A DNA stretch of 64,000 nucleotides from Clostridium formicaceticum (GCF_001854185.1 NZ_CP017603.1:2542001-2606000), one strand, 5' to 3'; shown: positions 36,139 through 49,492, counted from the first letter of the stretch. A program made the numbers and translations. Notes: generated by a model from the letters alone, not told the origin.

Positions 36139-37172
36139 TGGAAATTTTAAACCAATTGATGCAAATGGTAGATGAGAGAGAAAATTTTGTGTTGGCTACG
36201 ATTGTTGATATGGATGGTTCTACCCCTAGAGGAAAAGGTAGTAAAATGGTAATACGGAGAGATGGATCCATTTTTGGAACAGTGGGGGGAGGAAAAATTG
36301 AGGCATTAACTATTCAATTGGCAAAGGAAACTTTTCAAGATAAAAAAACTACATTACATGACTTTAGTTTATCCAGCAAAGATGCGTCTTCTATCGGCAT
36401 GGTTTGTGGCGGACATGTGAAGATGCTGATAGAATTTATAGACTTATCCAATGAAGCTGTTTTTCAAATTTTTCTTCAAGCTATTAAACTAGTAAAAGAA
36501 CAGAAGAATTTTACAATTTTAACAAAACTAGCAGATGATAGTGCAGGGTCTACATCTGAAAAGTGGATTTATATCCAAAAGGAGGCTTGCTATGAAGGGT
36601 GGGGTATTCCAAAAGAGGTTACACAAGCTTCTTGTGGCGAAGATATAAAAATTATAGAACATAATAAGGATATCTATATCGTCGAACCTTTTTGTAGTCA
36701 TGAAAAGGTGATAATCCTTGGGGCAGGACATGTAGGAAAAGCAGTGGCAGAAGTAACGAAAATGCTGGATTTTAGGACGATTGTTGTAGATGATCGTGAA
36801 GAATTTGCTAATAAAAAGAGGTTTCCTACAGCTGATGAAGTTTGTGTCGTGGACTCCTTGAATAATATATTAGATACGATTGAAATTGACAATCGCAGTT
36901 ATGCTATAATAGTAACAAGAGGACATTTATATGATAAGGTTGTATTGGCTCAGCTGCTGAAAACAAATGCCAAGTATATTGGGATGATTGGAAGTCGCAC
37001 CAAAACCAATATTATTCTTAAAGAACTGTTGGAGGAAGGTTATGCAAGTTCCGATATCGAAAGAGTTTATGCTCCAATCGGAATAAAAATTTTTGCTGAA
37101 ACCCCTGAAGAAATTGCTGTAAGCATTGCTGCAGAGCTTATTAAAGTAAGAAGGCAGCCTCATGATGCGTAA
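36135..37172 (+). CDS. xdhC: XdhC-family molybdenum hydroxylase maturation protein
   Basis: A 345-residue XdhC/CoxI protein. The N-terminal domain has FVLATIVDMDGSTPRGKGSKM and GTVGGGKIEA. The C-terminal Rossmann domain has VIILGAGHVGKAVAEV and IGMIGSRTK. XdhC proteins bind and sulfurate the molybdenum cofactor before insertion (family knowledge), so the client is presumably the Mop enzyme upstream. AAAGGAGG precedes the start; either of two adjacent ATG codons could be used. Confidence 0.9.
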   Translation: MMEILNQLMQMVDERENFVLATIVDMDGSTPRGKGSKMVIRRDGSIFGTVGGGKIEALTIQLAKETFQDKKTTLHDFSLSSKDASSIGMVCGGHVKMLIEFIDLSNEAVFQIFLQAIKLVKEQKNFTILTKLADDSAGSTSEKWIYIQKEACYEGWGIPKEVTQASCGEDIKIIEHNKDIYIVEPFCSHEKVIILGAGHVGKAVAEVTKMLDFRTIVVDDREEFANKKRFPTADEVCVVDSLNNILDTIEIDNRSYAIIVTRGHLYDKVVLAQLLKTNAKYIGMIGSRTKTNIILKELLEEGYASSDIERVYAPIGIKIFAETPEEIAVSIAAELIKVRRQPHDA

Positions 37173-38301
37173 TCAAATAGGTGCTATTATAATTGCAGCA
37201 GGGCTTTCCTCACGCATGAAAATCTTTAAACCTCTATTAAAGATCGGGAAAAAAACAGCAGTAGAAATGGCTGTCACCAGTATGCAGCAAGCTGGCATTC
37301 AAGAAATACTTGTGGTCACTGGCTATCAATGGGAAAGAATAGCAGATACCCTAGATACTACCTCAATTCAGTTGTTGGTGAATGAACAGTATATGAAAGG
37401 GATGTATTCTTCTATCGTAAAAGGAGTCACTAACTTAAGTGAAAAAATAAAGGCTTTCTTTCTTTTACCGGTAGATATACCCCTCATTAAATCAAGAACG
37501 CTCCAGGAGATAATGACATGCTATGATGAAACACAGGCAGGAATCGTTTATCCTGTATTTAACGATATCAAAGGACATCCTCCTTTGATTTCTACGAAAT
37601 ATAAAGAAGCCATTATAGCCAATAATTTACCTGGAGGGTTAAGAAGTCTTCTTGAAAATTACGAAAGGGATACAGCGAAAATAGAAGTGGTTGATGCAGG
37701 CATTACCATGGATATGGATACACAGGATGACTATGTAAATCTGCTGGAATATTATTTAGCTAGGAGTATACCCAATGAAGCGGAATGTAGAGCAATTTTA
37801 AAAAAATTTGGTACACCAATGCATATTTTGCAGCATGGAGAAAAAGTAGCTATGCTTGCCTGCAGTATAGGTAAAGCATTAAATGAAAAAGGTTATAACT
37901 TCAATAGAGATTTGCTAAGGGCCTCTGGTATGCTGCATGATATCGCTAAAGGAAGACCCTGCCATGCCGAGGCTGGAGGAGAAATTCTAATGAATTTAGG
38001 TTATCCTCAGGTGGCTAAGGTCATTGCTGCTCATATGGAAATAGAGACAAAGGACTGTGAAAATATAACAGAAGAAGAAATTATTTATTTAGCTGATAAA
38101 ATGGTGAATAAGTGTAACATCGTTTCTCTAGAAGACAGGTTGCGTTTATCTTATGAAAAGTATTGTCATCAACCACAGGCTTTTAAACATATAGAGAGAA
38201 GACTCAAGGAAGCTGGACATATTCTAAATAAGATTATAAAAATAACGGGATTATCGGAAGAAAGAATAATTGCTTTTGATCAGCAAGGTGAAAGTAAATG
38301 A
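37162..38301 (+). CDS. MobA-like NTP transferase fused to an HD domain (DVU_1551-like)
   Basis: A 379-residue fusion. The first 200 residues are a nucleotidyltransferase with AIIIAAGLSSRMKIFKPLL and FFLLPVDIPLI, like MobA/MocA, which make dinucleotide forms of the molybdenum cofactor. From about 215 an HD phosphohydrolase domain follows (MHILQHGEKVAML and MLHDIAKGRPCHAEAGG). Coupling cofactor nucleotidyl transfer to a phosphohydrolase suggests synthesis or turnover of a cytosine-type dinucleotide cofactor (inference). It overlaps both neighbours. Confidence 0.87.
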   Translation: MMRNQIGAIIIAAGLSSRMKIFKPLLKIGKKTAVEMAVTSMQQAGIQEILVVTGYQWERIADTLDTTSIQLLVNEQYMKGMYSSIVKGVTNLSEKIKAFFLLPVDIPLIKSRTLQEIMTCYDETQAGIVYPVFNDIKGHPPLISTKYKEAIIANNLPGGLRSLLENYERDTAKIEVVDAGITMDMDTQDDYVNLLEYYLARSIPNEAECRAILKKFGTPMHILQHGEKVAMLACSIGKALNEKGYNFNRDLLRASGMLHDIAKGRPCHAEAGGEILMNLGYPQVAKVIAAHMEIETKDCENITEEEIIYLADKMVNKCNIVSLEDRLRLSYEKYCHQPQAFKHIERRLKEAGHILNKIIKITGLSEERIIAFDQQGESK

Positions 38302-38918
38302 AGCATAAAAACATTTACCTGATTCGACACGGAGATATTGGATTGCAAGGAAGGAAATGTTATATTGGTACAACAAACTTGCCTTTGAGCAAACAGGGCG
38401 TCCAACAAGCCCAGCAGTTAGGTCTGTTTTTCGACGAGATTCAATTAGAAAAAGTGTATTGCAGCGATTTAGATCGTTGTCAAAACACTGCTAAAATTAT
38501 TCTTAAAAATAAAAAAGAAGAAGTCACAAGGGTTATAGAAAAGGGCCTGCGGGAGATTCATATGGGACGGTGGGAAAACAAAAGCTTTGATGAGATCCAA
38601 AAACTATACCCAGAACAGTTTAAAAAAAGGGGTAAAGATCTTGTTCATTTTCGACCTCCAGAAGGGGAAAGCTTTTGGGACCTTAACTTAAGGGTGATGA
38701 AGACATTTCAAGAAATTCTCCATAACATGCAAGGAAATATACTCATTGTAGCACATGCAGGAGTAAATCGCATCATATTATGTAATCTATTAAATGCATG
38801 TCTAAAAAATCTTTTTAAAATTAAGCAGGACTATGGTTGTCTAAACGAAATTATTGTTGGAAAAAATCATAAGCTTCATATAAAAAAAATGAATTATGTT
38901 TGTCATGGTGGTCCATAG
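38298..38918 (+). CDS. Histidine phosphatase family protein
   Basis: A 206-residue phosphoglycerate mutase-like phosphatase with the catalytic RHG in YLIRHGDIG (about 7-15), the second histidine in VAHAGVNRI, and YCSDLDRCQNTA. It overlaps the NTP transferase-HD gene by four bases. Homologues such as CobC act on nucleotide or cobamide phosphates. In this setting it may remove a phosphate during cofactor assembly (inference). Confidence 0.87.
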   Translation: MKHKNIYLIRHGDIGLQGRKCYIGTTNLPLSKQGVQQAQQLGLFFDEIQLEKVYCSDLDRCQNTAKIILKNKKEEVTRVIEKGLREIHMGRWENKSFDEIQKLYPEQFKKRGKDLVHFRPPEGESFWDLNLRVMKTFQEILHNMQGNILIVAHAGVNRIILCNLLNACLKNLFKIKQDYGCLNEIIVGKNHKLHIKKMNYVCHGGP

Positions 38919-38946
38919 AGAAAATATTGATTGAGGGGGACAACTT

Positions 38947-40842
38947 ATGTTGGATAAAAATACTTTAAAACCTATTATCGAGAGATCCCATGCGAGATGT
39001 AAAAAATTAGGTGTTGATATAAATCAGGTTGCTAGTAAGACGGTGATTAGCGGTTTTGAATTACAAAATAAACTAAGTTATAACAAAGATTTAATATTAA
39101 CGGCTAAGCCCTACATGGAACAATTGAATGAATTTGTTAAAGGTTCAAGCTTTTTTGCCCTTCTAACAGATGGGGAAGGATGCATATTAAATGCCTTAGG
39201 AGATGATGAGATTCTTTCTGAGGCATTTGAAATGAAAATGATTCCGGGGGCTTATATGAATGAAGAAAATATTGGAACCAATGCAATGGCCATTATCATA
39301 AAAGAAAAAGTGCCTATACAGATGTCAGGTAAAGAACATTACATTAAGGCATACCATAAGTGGACATGCTCTGCAGCACCTATAAAAGATATTTATGGGA
39401 ACGTAATTGGCATTCTCAATTTAACTGGATATATGGAAGATGCACATTTACATACACTAGGTATGGTGATTGCAGCCTCCAATGCTATTGAAGAAATGTT
39501 AAAAGTGAAACAGTATAGCAAGACCAGTTGTATGACCCAAAGACAAATGAAGTTGGTATTTGATTCAATTCCGGTAGGAATTATTACCACAGATGTGAAT
39601 GGTAAAGTCTTATCTGCCAATAAAAAAGCTGTTGAGATGTTTGGCTATATAGAATACGAACTAAAACGAAAAAGTTTAAAAGATCTTGTTGAAAATTGGG
39701 AAAAGATTAAAAAAGCGATTTATTCAGGAAAAAGTTACTGTGAAAAAGACCAACTTATCTATGGTTTGAACAATAAAATTTTATTTGATATTACAGCTCA
39801 TCCAGCCTATAATTCTGACGAAAATATCATGGAGATTACTTTTATTTTCCAAGAGGTAAAAAAACCTAGAAAGCTTGCTAATAAGTTGGAGGAAGGAAGG
39901 GCGATTTATACCTTTGATAAAATTGTAACTGAAAATCAAGACTTTAGGAATATTATTCAATATGCAAAGAAAATTTCTGATAGCAAGTCTACCATACTGA
40001 TTACAGGGGAAAGTGGTACAGGAAAAGAGTTATTTGCCCAATCTATTCACAATTATAGTAGAAGAATGGATGAACCTTTTGTGGCGCTAAATTGTGGTGC
40101 TATTCCAAAAGAGCTAATTGAGGCGGAGTTATTTGGCTATGAAGAAGGTTCTTTTACTGGAGCAAAAAAAGGTGGGAGTAATGGAAAATTTGAAATAGCT
40201 AATGGCGGAACTATATTTTTAGATGAAATTGGTGAAATGCCTCTTGAAATGCAGACAAAGCTTTTAAGAGTGATTCAAGAGGGGATGATTACTCGTATTG
40301 GAAGCTCTAAATCAATGTACGTAGATGTTCGTGTTATTGCAGCTACCAATAAAAATCTTAGACGAGAGGTGGAGGAAAATAGATTCAGAAAAGATCTTTA
40401 TTATAGATTAAATGTTTTGCCATTGAATTTGCCCCCTTTAAGAAAACGTATAGAGGATATTGTTCCTCTAACAAGATACTTTATGAAATCCCTATCGAAA
40501 AGCCTGAATAAAAAAGAAGTAGAAATTCCTGATGAATATATTCAACATCTAATTAACTATAATTGGCCAGGAAATGTTCGTGAACTTGAAAATGTAGTAG
40601 AACTTATTATTAATACAGAAAATTTTCCTGTTATGACTTCTTCTCAACATAATGAGATGCAGGTTGATCAAAATTGGCTAAGTCAGACAAGCAGCGAAAG
40701 TTTAAAGTTAGAGGAGATAGAAAAAGACCACCTAATTAAGGTACTTAACATTTGCAAAGGAAACGTCTCTCAGGCTGCAAAAACCTTAGGAATTCGAAGA
40801 AATACCCTATATAATAAGATAAATAAATATAATTTAAATTAA
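38947..40842 (+). CDS. Sigma54-dependent transcriptional activator
   Basis: A 631-residue AcoR-like activator. The N-terminal sensor is GAF-like (residues about 1-190), followed by a PAS domain (MKLVFDSIPVGIITTDVNGK, about 199). The AAA+ domain has Walker A GESGTGKE near 355 and the sigma54-contact loop GSFTGA near 401. A Fis-type HTH (NVSQAAKTLGIRRNTLYNK) is at the end. It closes the Mop block and is the natural candidate to bind the repeated TGCTC-N7-GGACA sites ahead of the block, giving positive autoregulation if co-transcribed (inference). Confidence 0.93.
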   Translation: MLDKNTLKPIIERSHARCKKLGVDINQVASKTVISGFELQNKLSYNKDLILTAKPYMEQLNEFVKGSSFFALLTDGEGCILNALGDDEILSEAFEMKMIPGAYMNEENIGTNAMAIIIKEKVPIQMSGKEHYIKAYHKWTCSAAPIKDIYGNVIGILNLTGYMEDAHLHTLGMVIAASNAIEEMLKVKQYSKTSCMTQRQMKLVFDSIPVGIITTDVNGKVLSANKKAVEMFGYIEYELKRKSLKDLVENWEKIKKAIYSGKSYCEKDQLIYGLNNKILFDITAHPAYNSDENIMEITFIFQEVKKPRKLANKLEEGRAIYTFDKIVTENQDFRNIIQYAKKISDSKSTILITGESGTGKELFAQSIHNYSRRMDEPFVALNCGAIPKELIEAELFGYEEGSFTGAKKGGSNGKFEIANGGTIFLDEIGEMPLEMQTKLLRVIQEGMITRIGSSKSMYVDVRVIAATNKNLRREVEENRFRKDLYYRLNVLPLNLPPLRKRIEDIVPLTRYFMKSLSKSLNKKEVEIPDEYIQHLINYNWPGNVRELENVVELIINTENFPVMTSSQHNEMQVDQNWLSQTSSESLKLEEIEKDHLIKVLNICKGNVSQAAKTLGIRRNTLYNKINKYNLN

Positions 40843-41120
40843 ATGGTTTATAGTTCATTAAGAAACATGTAGTAACAAAGTTTGAAAGATAATATTTTAA
40901 AATTAAAGTGGAAGACTAAAGATAATTAGAATTAGTTATCCTGTTTATAAAAAGTTTGTGTTTTGGTTGGTTTCGTATTTATATCAACTTGATTTTCCAA
41001 AACAACTTTTTAGAATTGCAGTTAGAATTGCAGCAGGAAAATAAAAATAGATATAGAATCACTTAATAATTACTAAAATCTAAAAAACATAGACAAAATG
41101 AATATAAATGGGGTGATTCC

Positions 41121-42032
41121 ATGATTAAGAACTTAAATGACATCGTAAAAGCTGCCCAAAAACAGTCAAAAATGAGGTTGGTGGTAGCGGCTGCTGAAGA
41201 TAAAGATGTACTTCAGGCAGTAGCAGAAGCACAAAGCAAGAAGATTATAGAAGCAATTTTAATTGGCGATCAAAATAAAATAACAGCTATGGCCAAAGCT
41301 TTAGAGGTAGATTTAAGTTCATTTACAGTGATTCATATGCCTGACTTGATGGAAGCGGCTTTAGAAGCAGTGAAAATGGTGTCTACTGGCAAAGCTGACT
41401 TTGTTATGAAGGGGATACTGGACACATCTATTCTTTTAAAAGCGGTATTAGATAAGGAAGTAGGATTAAGAACAGAAAACCTATTAAGTCATGTTATGGT
41501 GTACGAAGTGCCGACGTATCATAAACTACTTTTTTTAACTGACGGTGGGATGAATATTACACCTACATTAGAAGAAAAAAAGAGCATTTTAAAGAATGCT
41601 ATTGTCTCAGCGAAAGCAACAGGTGTACAGAAGATAAAAGTCGCTTGTTTAGCCGCTAAAGAAAAGGTAAGTAACAAAATGCAAGCTACAGTAGATGCAG
41701 AGGCGCTGAAGGAACTAGCTAAGAAGGATTACTTCGGAAAAGGTGCTATAGTGGAGGGGCCTATCTCCTTTGACCTAGCTGTTTCTAAAGATGCTGCTAA
41801 AATAAAAGGTTTTAGTAGTCCAGTGGCAGGAGATGCGGATATATTATTGGTTCCTACTATCGAAGTAGGAAATGGTATTGGAAAAGCACTGACCTATATG
41901 GCAAAGGCTAAATCAGCAGGAATTATTATGGGGGCTAAGGCACCGGTGGTTTTGGTTTCTAGAGCTGATGATGCTGAAACAAAACTATATTCTATTGCTT
42001 TGGGAAGTGTTATTGCAGCTTCTAATAAATAG
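41121..42032 (+). CDS. ptb: Phosphate butyryltransferase-type acyltransferase
   Basis: A 303-residue enzyme of the phosphate acetyl/butyryltransferase family, exchanging CoA and phosphate on butyryl or related acyl groups. Visible are MRLVVAAAEDKDVLQAV at the start, DFVMKGILDTSILLKAVL, and GNGIGKALTYMAKAKSAGIIMGAKAPVV near the end. Length matches Ptb. No butyrate kinase gene follows, which is unusual. GGGGTGATT precedes the ATG. Confidence 0.88.
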   Translation: MIKNLNDIVKAAQKQSKMRLVVAAAEDKDVLQAVAEAQSKKIIEAILIGDQNKITAMAKALEVDLSSFTVIHMPDLMEAALEAVKMVSTGKADFVMKGILDTSILLKAVLDKEVGLRTENLLSHVMVYEVPTYHKLLFLTDGGMNITPTLEEKKSILKNAIVSAKATGVQKIKVACLAAKEKVSNKMQATVDAEALKELAKKDYFGKGAIVEGPISFDLAVSKDAAKIKGFSSPVAGDADILLVPTIEVGNGIGKALTYMAKAKSAGIIMGAKAPVVLVSRADDAETKLYSIALGSVIAASNK

Positions 42033-42106
42033 GTTTTGATATTTTATATTTTTATGTGATGTATACAAACAAAGAAAAGTTGCCATACTATATTTTAGTG
42101 AGTAAA

Positions 42107-42136
42107 TATAGTGACAAATTCTAATTTGTCACTATA
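42107..42136. repeat. Perfect 14-bp inverted repeat with 2-bp centre
   Basis: TATAGTGACAAATT at 42107-42120 and its complement at 42123-42136. No T run follows, so termination of ptb is weakly supported. It could equally be a protein-binding palindrome between ptb and the rRNA promoters. Confidence 0.55.
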
Positions 42137-42220
42137 AGATACTATGATTACTGCTATTAGCGCATGCATAGCGATTGCTTTTAAGATAAAAAGAGCAAAA
42201 AAAAAACATAAAATAATCTA

Positions 42221-42358
42221 TTGACATATGTAAATGATTTTGGTATAGTGATAAAGGTCGTTGCAGTAAAGGGCAACGAGAAAGAAGAAAGTTCGACACA
42301 GATGAAAAAGAAATTTTTTAAAAAAGTGTTGACATAAGATAGCGAAGTATGATATAGT
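42221..42358 (+). promoter_or_regulatory. Tandem rRNA promoters P1 and P2
   Basis: P1 is TTGACA (42221-42226), 17 bp, TATAGT (42244-42249). P2 is TTGACA (42329-42334), 18 bp, TATAGT (42353-42358). Consensus -35 boxes in tandem are typical of rRNA operons. P2 recurs at the second operon; P1 does not. Confidence 0.9.
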
Positions 42359-42392
42359 AGTTAAGTCGCCAAACGAGGGCGGCAGAAAAAAA

Positions 42393-42410
42393 GGTCTTTG
42401 AAAATTAAAC
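42393..42410 (+). promoter_or_regulatory. boxA-like antitermination element of the rRNA leader
   Basis: GGTCTTTGAAAATTAAAC resembles the boxA-containing element of Firmicute rRNA leaders. Related copies precede the 23S (44469) and the second 16S (63739). Downstream, 42483-42540 holds a long hairpin, and 42555-42580 pairs with the 16S trailer. Confidence 0.65.
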
Positions 42411-42583
42411 AGTATAGATATTAAGCCAGCAACCTGAAAGATTCTGATGAATTTTTAGAAGGTAAGAAATTAAGGAAGTTATAAATTTTATGTTTCCTTT
42501 AGTGATAAAAAACCAAAGGAAACGAAACATAAAATTTCTAACAAAGTAGCTAACACAAAATCAAAGATTTTGGTTACAATACT

Positions 42584-44123
<1,540 letters not shown>

Positions 44124-44296
44124 AGGCTTTTACTATACTGTTTAATTTTGAGGGACTTTTGTTTCTCAATAAGCAGACAACCAAAATCTTAGATTTTGTG
44201 TTAGTCGCTTAGTTAAAAATTCTGTAATTCACGACAATGGTTTTAAACCAACAAAAAATGAATGGAAGAATTTTTAACATCCTTTACAAACAAAGT

Positions 44297-44372
44297 GGGG
44301 GCGTAGCTCAGTTGGGAGAGCACCTGCCTTGCAAGCAGGGGGTCAGGAGTTCGACTCTCCTCGTCTCCACCA
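44297..44372 (+). tRNA. tRNA-Ala(TGC)
   Basis: 76-nt cloverleaf in the 16S-23S spacer with anticodon TGC and encoded CCA. It is the only spacer tRNA; no tRNA-Ile is present. Confidence 0.95.
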
Positions 44373-44468
44373 AAGAACATGGTAGAAAGTACCATGTTAA
44401 AAAGATTGACAAAAGGAAAAGAATTTGATAGAATAATATTCTTGACGATTCTTAAATTGTTCTAAATT

Positions 44469-44490
44469 GTTCTTTGAAAACTAAACAATG
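44469..44490 (+). promoter_or_regulatory. boxA-like element before 23S rRNA
   Basis: GTTCTTTGAAAACTAAACAA, the same element as in the 16S leader, in the position typical for Firmicutes. Confidence 0.6.
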
Positions 44491-44537
44491 TTATGAGAAT
44501 GTTATGAGAAAGAAAAAAGCTGAAGTAATTCACTAAA

Positions 44538-47602
<3,065 letters not shown>

Positions 47603-47856
47603 ACTCATACATTGTTTAGTTTTGAGGGAATAATACCTCAAATTAAATAAGACATAGGTCATAAGCTGATGTTAGCTTATTCCCAACGGATTTTCATTAA
47701 GAAAACCCAATGAAATTCGTCGTGAAACGCTAACTAAGTGACCAACAAAGGATGTTAGAAAGTCTCATGATTCCTTCTGATGAAAAGAAGGAAAGGAATC
47801 AATCGATTTCTAACTAAGTGACTGACACAAAATTAAAGATTTTGGTCATCTACTTA

Positions 47857-47974
47857 ATATCGTGACAATAGCGAAGGGGTCACACCTGTTCCCATACCGA
47901 ACACAGTAGTTAAGCCCTTCAGCGCTGATGGTACTTGGCGGGAAGCTGCCTGGGAGAGTAGGTCGTTGCGATAT
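47857..47974 (+). rRNA. 5S ribosomal RNA
   Basis: Terminal helix ATATCG/CGATAT, conserved GGTCACACCTGTTCCCATAC and CCGAACACAGTAGTTAAG, and GAGAGTAGGTCG near the end. Ends are set from the closing helix. Confidence 0.95.
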
Positions 47975-47980
47975 AGAAGT

Positions 47981-48055
47981 TCCAGAGTAGCTCAATGGTG
48001 GAGCACCCGGCTGTTAACCGGTAGGTTGGAGGTTCGAGTCCTCTCTCTGGAGCCA
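47981..48055 (+). tRNA. tRNA-Asn(GTT)
   Basis: 75 nt with encoded CCA; anticodon GTT; first of 16 tRNAs following 5S, only 6 nt after it. Confidence 0.95.
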
Positions 48056-48061
48056 AAAAAA

Positions 48062-48150
48062 GCCGAAGTGGCGGAACTGGCAGACGCACAGGACTTAAAA
48101 TCCTGCGGTCCTTCAAGATCGTACCGGTTCGATTCCGGTCTTCGGCACCA
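48062..48150 (+). tRNA. tRNA-Leu(TAA)
   Basis: 89-nt class II tRNA with a long variable arm; loop CTTAAAA gives anticodon TAA; CCA encoded. Confidence 0.95.
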
Positions 48151-48155
48151 AATAA

Positions 48156-48231
48156 CGCGGGGTAGAGCAGTTGGTAGCTCGTCGGGCTCATAACCCGGAG
48201 GCCGCAGGTTCAAGTCCTGTCCCCGCAACCA
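48156..48231 (+). tRNA. Initiator tRNA-fMet(CAT)
   Basis: 76 nt; anticodon CAT. The C1:A72 mismatch at the acceptor end and three consecutive G:C pairs in the anticodon stem (GGG/CCC) are initiator hallmarks. CCA encoded. Confidence 0.93.
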
Positions 48232-48236
48232 AATTT

Positions 48237-48313
48237 GGCGGCATAGCTCAGCTGGCTAGAGCGTTCGGTTCATACCCGAAAGGTCACAGGTTCGATTCCT
48301 GTTGCCGCTACCA
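48237..48313 (+). tRNA. Elongator tRNA-Met(CAT)
   Basis: 77 nt; anticodon CAT in loop TTCATAC, a paired acceptor end and no GGG/CCC anticodon stem, so elongator Met rather than initiator; an Ile2 identity looks less likely. CCA encoded. Confidence 0.88.
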
Positions 48314-48319
48314 CATTTT

Positions 48320-48394
48320 GGCCCCTTGGTCAAGCGGTTAAGACACCGCCCTTTCACGGCGGTAACAGGGGTTCGATTCCCCTAGGGGTCACCA
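48320..48394 (+). tRNA. tRNA-Glu(TTC)
   Basis: 75 nt; anticodon TTC; CCA encoded. Confidence 0.94.
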
Positions 48395-48401
48395 AAAAAA
48401 T

Positions 48402-48477
48402 GGGCGCATAGCTCAGCTGGGAGAGCACCTGCCTTACAAGCAGGGGGTCACAGGTTCAAGTCCTGTTGCGCCCACCA
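48402..48477 (+). tRNA. tRNA-Val(TAC)
   Basis: 76 nt; anticodon TAC; CCA encoded. Confidence 0.95.
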
Positions 48478-48488
48478 TGAAAATACGC

Positions 48489-48565
48489 GGCCTGGTAGTT
48501 CAGTTGGTTAGAATGCCAGCCTGTCACGCTGGAGGTCGAGGGTTCGAGTCCCTTCCAGGTCGCCA
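48489..48565 (+). tRNA. tRNA-Asp(GTC)
   Basis: 77 nt; anticodon GTC; discriminator G; CCA encoded. Confidence 0.95.
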
Positions 48566-48607
48566 TAAGTAGACAACCAAAATCTTTGATTTTGTGTTGA
48601 TCACTTA

Positions 48608-48671
48608 CTTAGCGTTTCGAAACACATTTCAATGGTTCAACTTAAGTAAAATGTGTTGCGAAAAAGCTAAG
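48608..48671 (+). other. Stem-loop within the tRNA array
   Basis: CTTAGC/GCTAAG (48608-48613 with 48666-48671) and AACACATTT/AAATGTGTT (48620-48628 with 48649-48657) form a long interrupted hairpin between tRNA-Asp and tRNA-Thr. Just before it, 48570-48598 is complementary to 47823-47850 upstream of 5S. The pair could form a processing stem around 5S and the first seven tRNAs. Confidence 0.6.
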
Positions 48672-48689
48672 AACATTATTAATAAACTT

Positions 48690-48765
48690 GCTGGTGTAGC
48701 TCAATTGGCAGAGCAGCTGATTTGTAATCAGCAGGTTGCGGGTTCGAGTCCCATCACCAGCTCCA
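48690..48765 (+). tRNA. tRNA-Thr(TGT)
   Basis: 76 nt; anticodon TGT; CCA encoded. Confidence 0.95.
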
Positions 48766-48768
48766 ACT

Positions 48769-48853
48769 GGAGGGATTCCCGAGTGGCCAAAGGGGGCAGA
48801 CTGTAAATCTGTTGTCGACGACTTCGAAGGTTCGAATCCTTCTCCCTCCACCA
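48769..48853 (+). tRNA. tRNA-Tyr(GTA)
   Basis: 85-nt class II tRNA; anticodon GTA; CCA encoded. Confidence 0.95.
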
Positions 48854-48872
48854 TAATATATATAACACACAT

Positions 48873-48955
48873 GCGGGTGTGGCGGAATTGGCAGACGCAC
48901 TAGACTTAGGATCTAGCGGGCGACCGTGGGGGTTCAAGTCCCTCCACCCGCACCA
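48873..48955 (+). tRNA. tRNA-Leu(TAG)
   Basis: 83-nt class II tRNA; anticodon TAG; CCA encoded. Confidence 0.95.
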
Positions 48956-48979
48956 ATTAAACTATATAGAAATTATTAT

Positions 48980-49054
48980 GCGGAAGTGGCTCAGTGGTAG
49001 AGCATCGCCTTGCCAAGGCGAGGGTCGCGGGTTCGAGTCCCGTCTTCCGCTCCA
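48980..49054 (+). tRNA. tRNA-Gly(GCC)
   Basis: 75 nt; anticodon GCC; CCA encoded. Confidence 0.95.
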
Positions 49055-49067
49055 TTTTTATGTATAT

Positions 49068-49144
49068 GGTGGATGTAGTCAAGCGGTTAAGACACAGGAT
49101 TGTGGCTCCTGCATGCGTGGGTTCGAATCCCATCATCCACCCCA
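49068..49144 (+). tRNA. tRNA-His(GTG)
   Basis: Anticodon GTG. The start includes the G-1 residue opposite C73 (CATCCAC-C-CCA), the tRNA-His identity element. Confidence 0.93.
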
Positions 49145-49165
49145 CTAGAAAATTCATACAAATGA

Positions 49166-49241
49166 TGGGATATAGCCAAGTCGGTAAGGCAACGGACTTT
49201 GACTCCGTCATTCGCAGGTTCGAGTCCTGCTATCCCAGCCA
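49166..49241 (+). tRNA. tRNA-Gln(TTG)
   Basis: 76 nt; anticodon TTG; acceptor starts with T1 paired to A72, common for Gln; CCA encoded. Confidence 0.94.
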
Positions 49242-49247
49242 AAACGA

Positions 49248-49323
49248 GATCCATTAGCTCAGTCGGTAGAGCACCTGACTTTTAATCAGGGTGTCCCGCG
49301 TTCGAGTCGCGGATGGATCACCA
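49248..49323 (+). tRNA. tRNA-Lys(TTT)
   Basis: 76 nt; anticodon TTT; CCA encoded. Confidence 0.95.
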
Positions 49324-49331
49324 AAATAGGT

Positions 49332-49406
<75 letters not shown>

Positions 49407-49415
49407 AAAAAATAT

Positions 49416-49492
49416 GCGCTCATAGCTCAGCTGGATAGAGTGTCTGACTACGAATCAGAAGGTCGGGAGTTCGAATCTCTCTGGGCGCACCA
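49416..49492 (+). tRNA. tRNA-Arg(ACG)
   Basis: 77 nt; anticodon ACG (read as ICG); discriminator A; CCA encoded. Its 3' end and decoding match the argS T-box at 16805-17036. Confidence 0.95.

Noticed and set aside
47919-49257. Reading frames across the tRNA array
   Set aside because: They are chance frames over tandem tRNA genes, a well-known source of false protein predictions.
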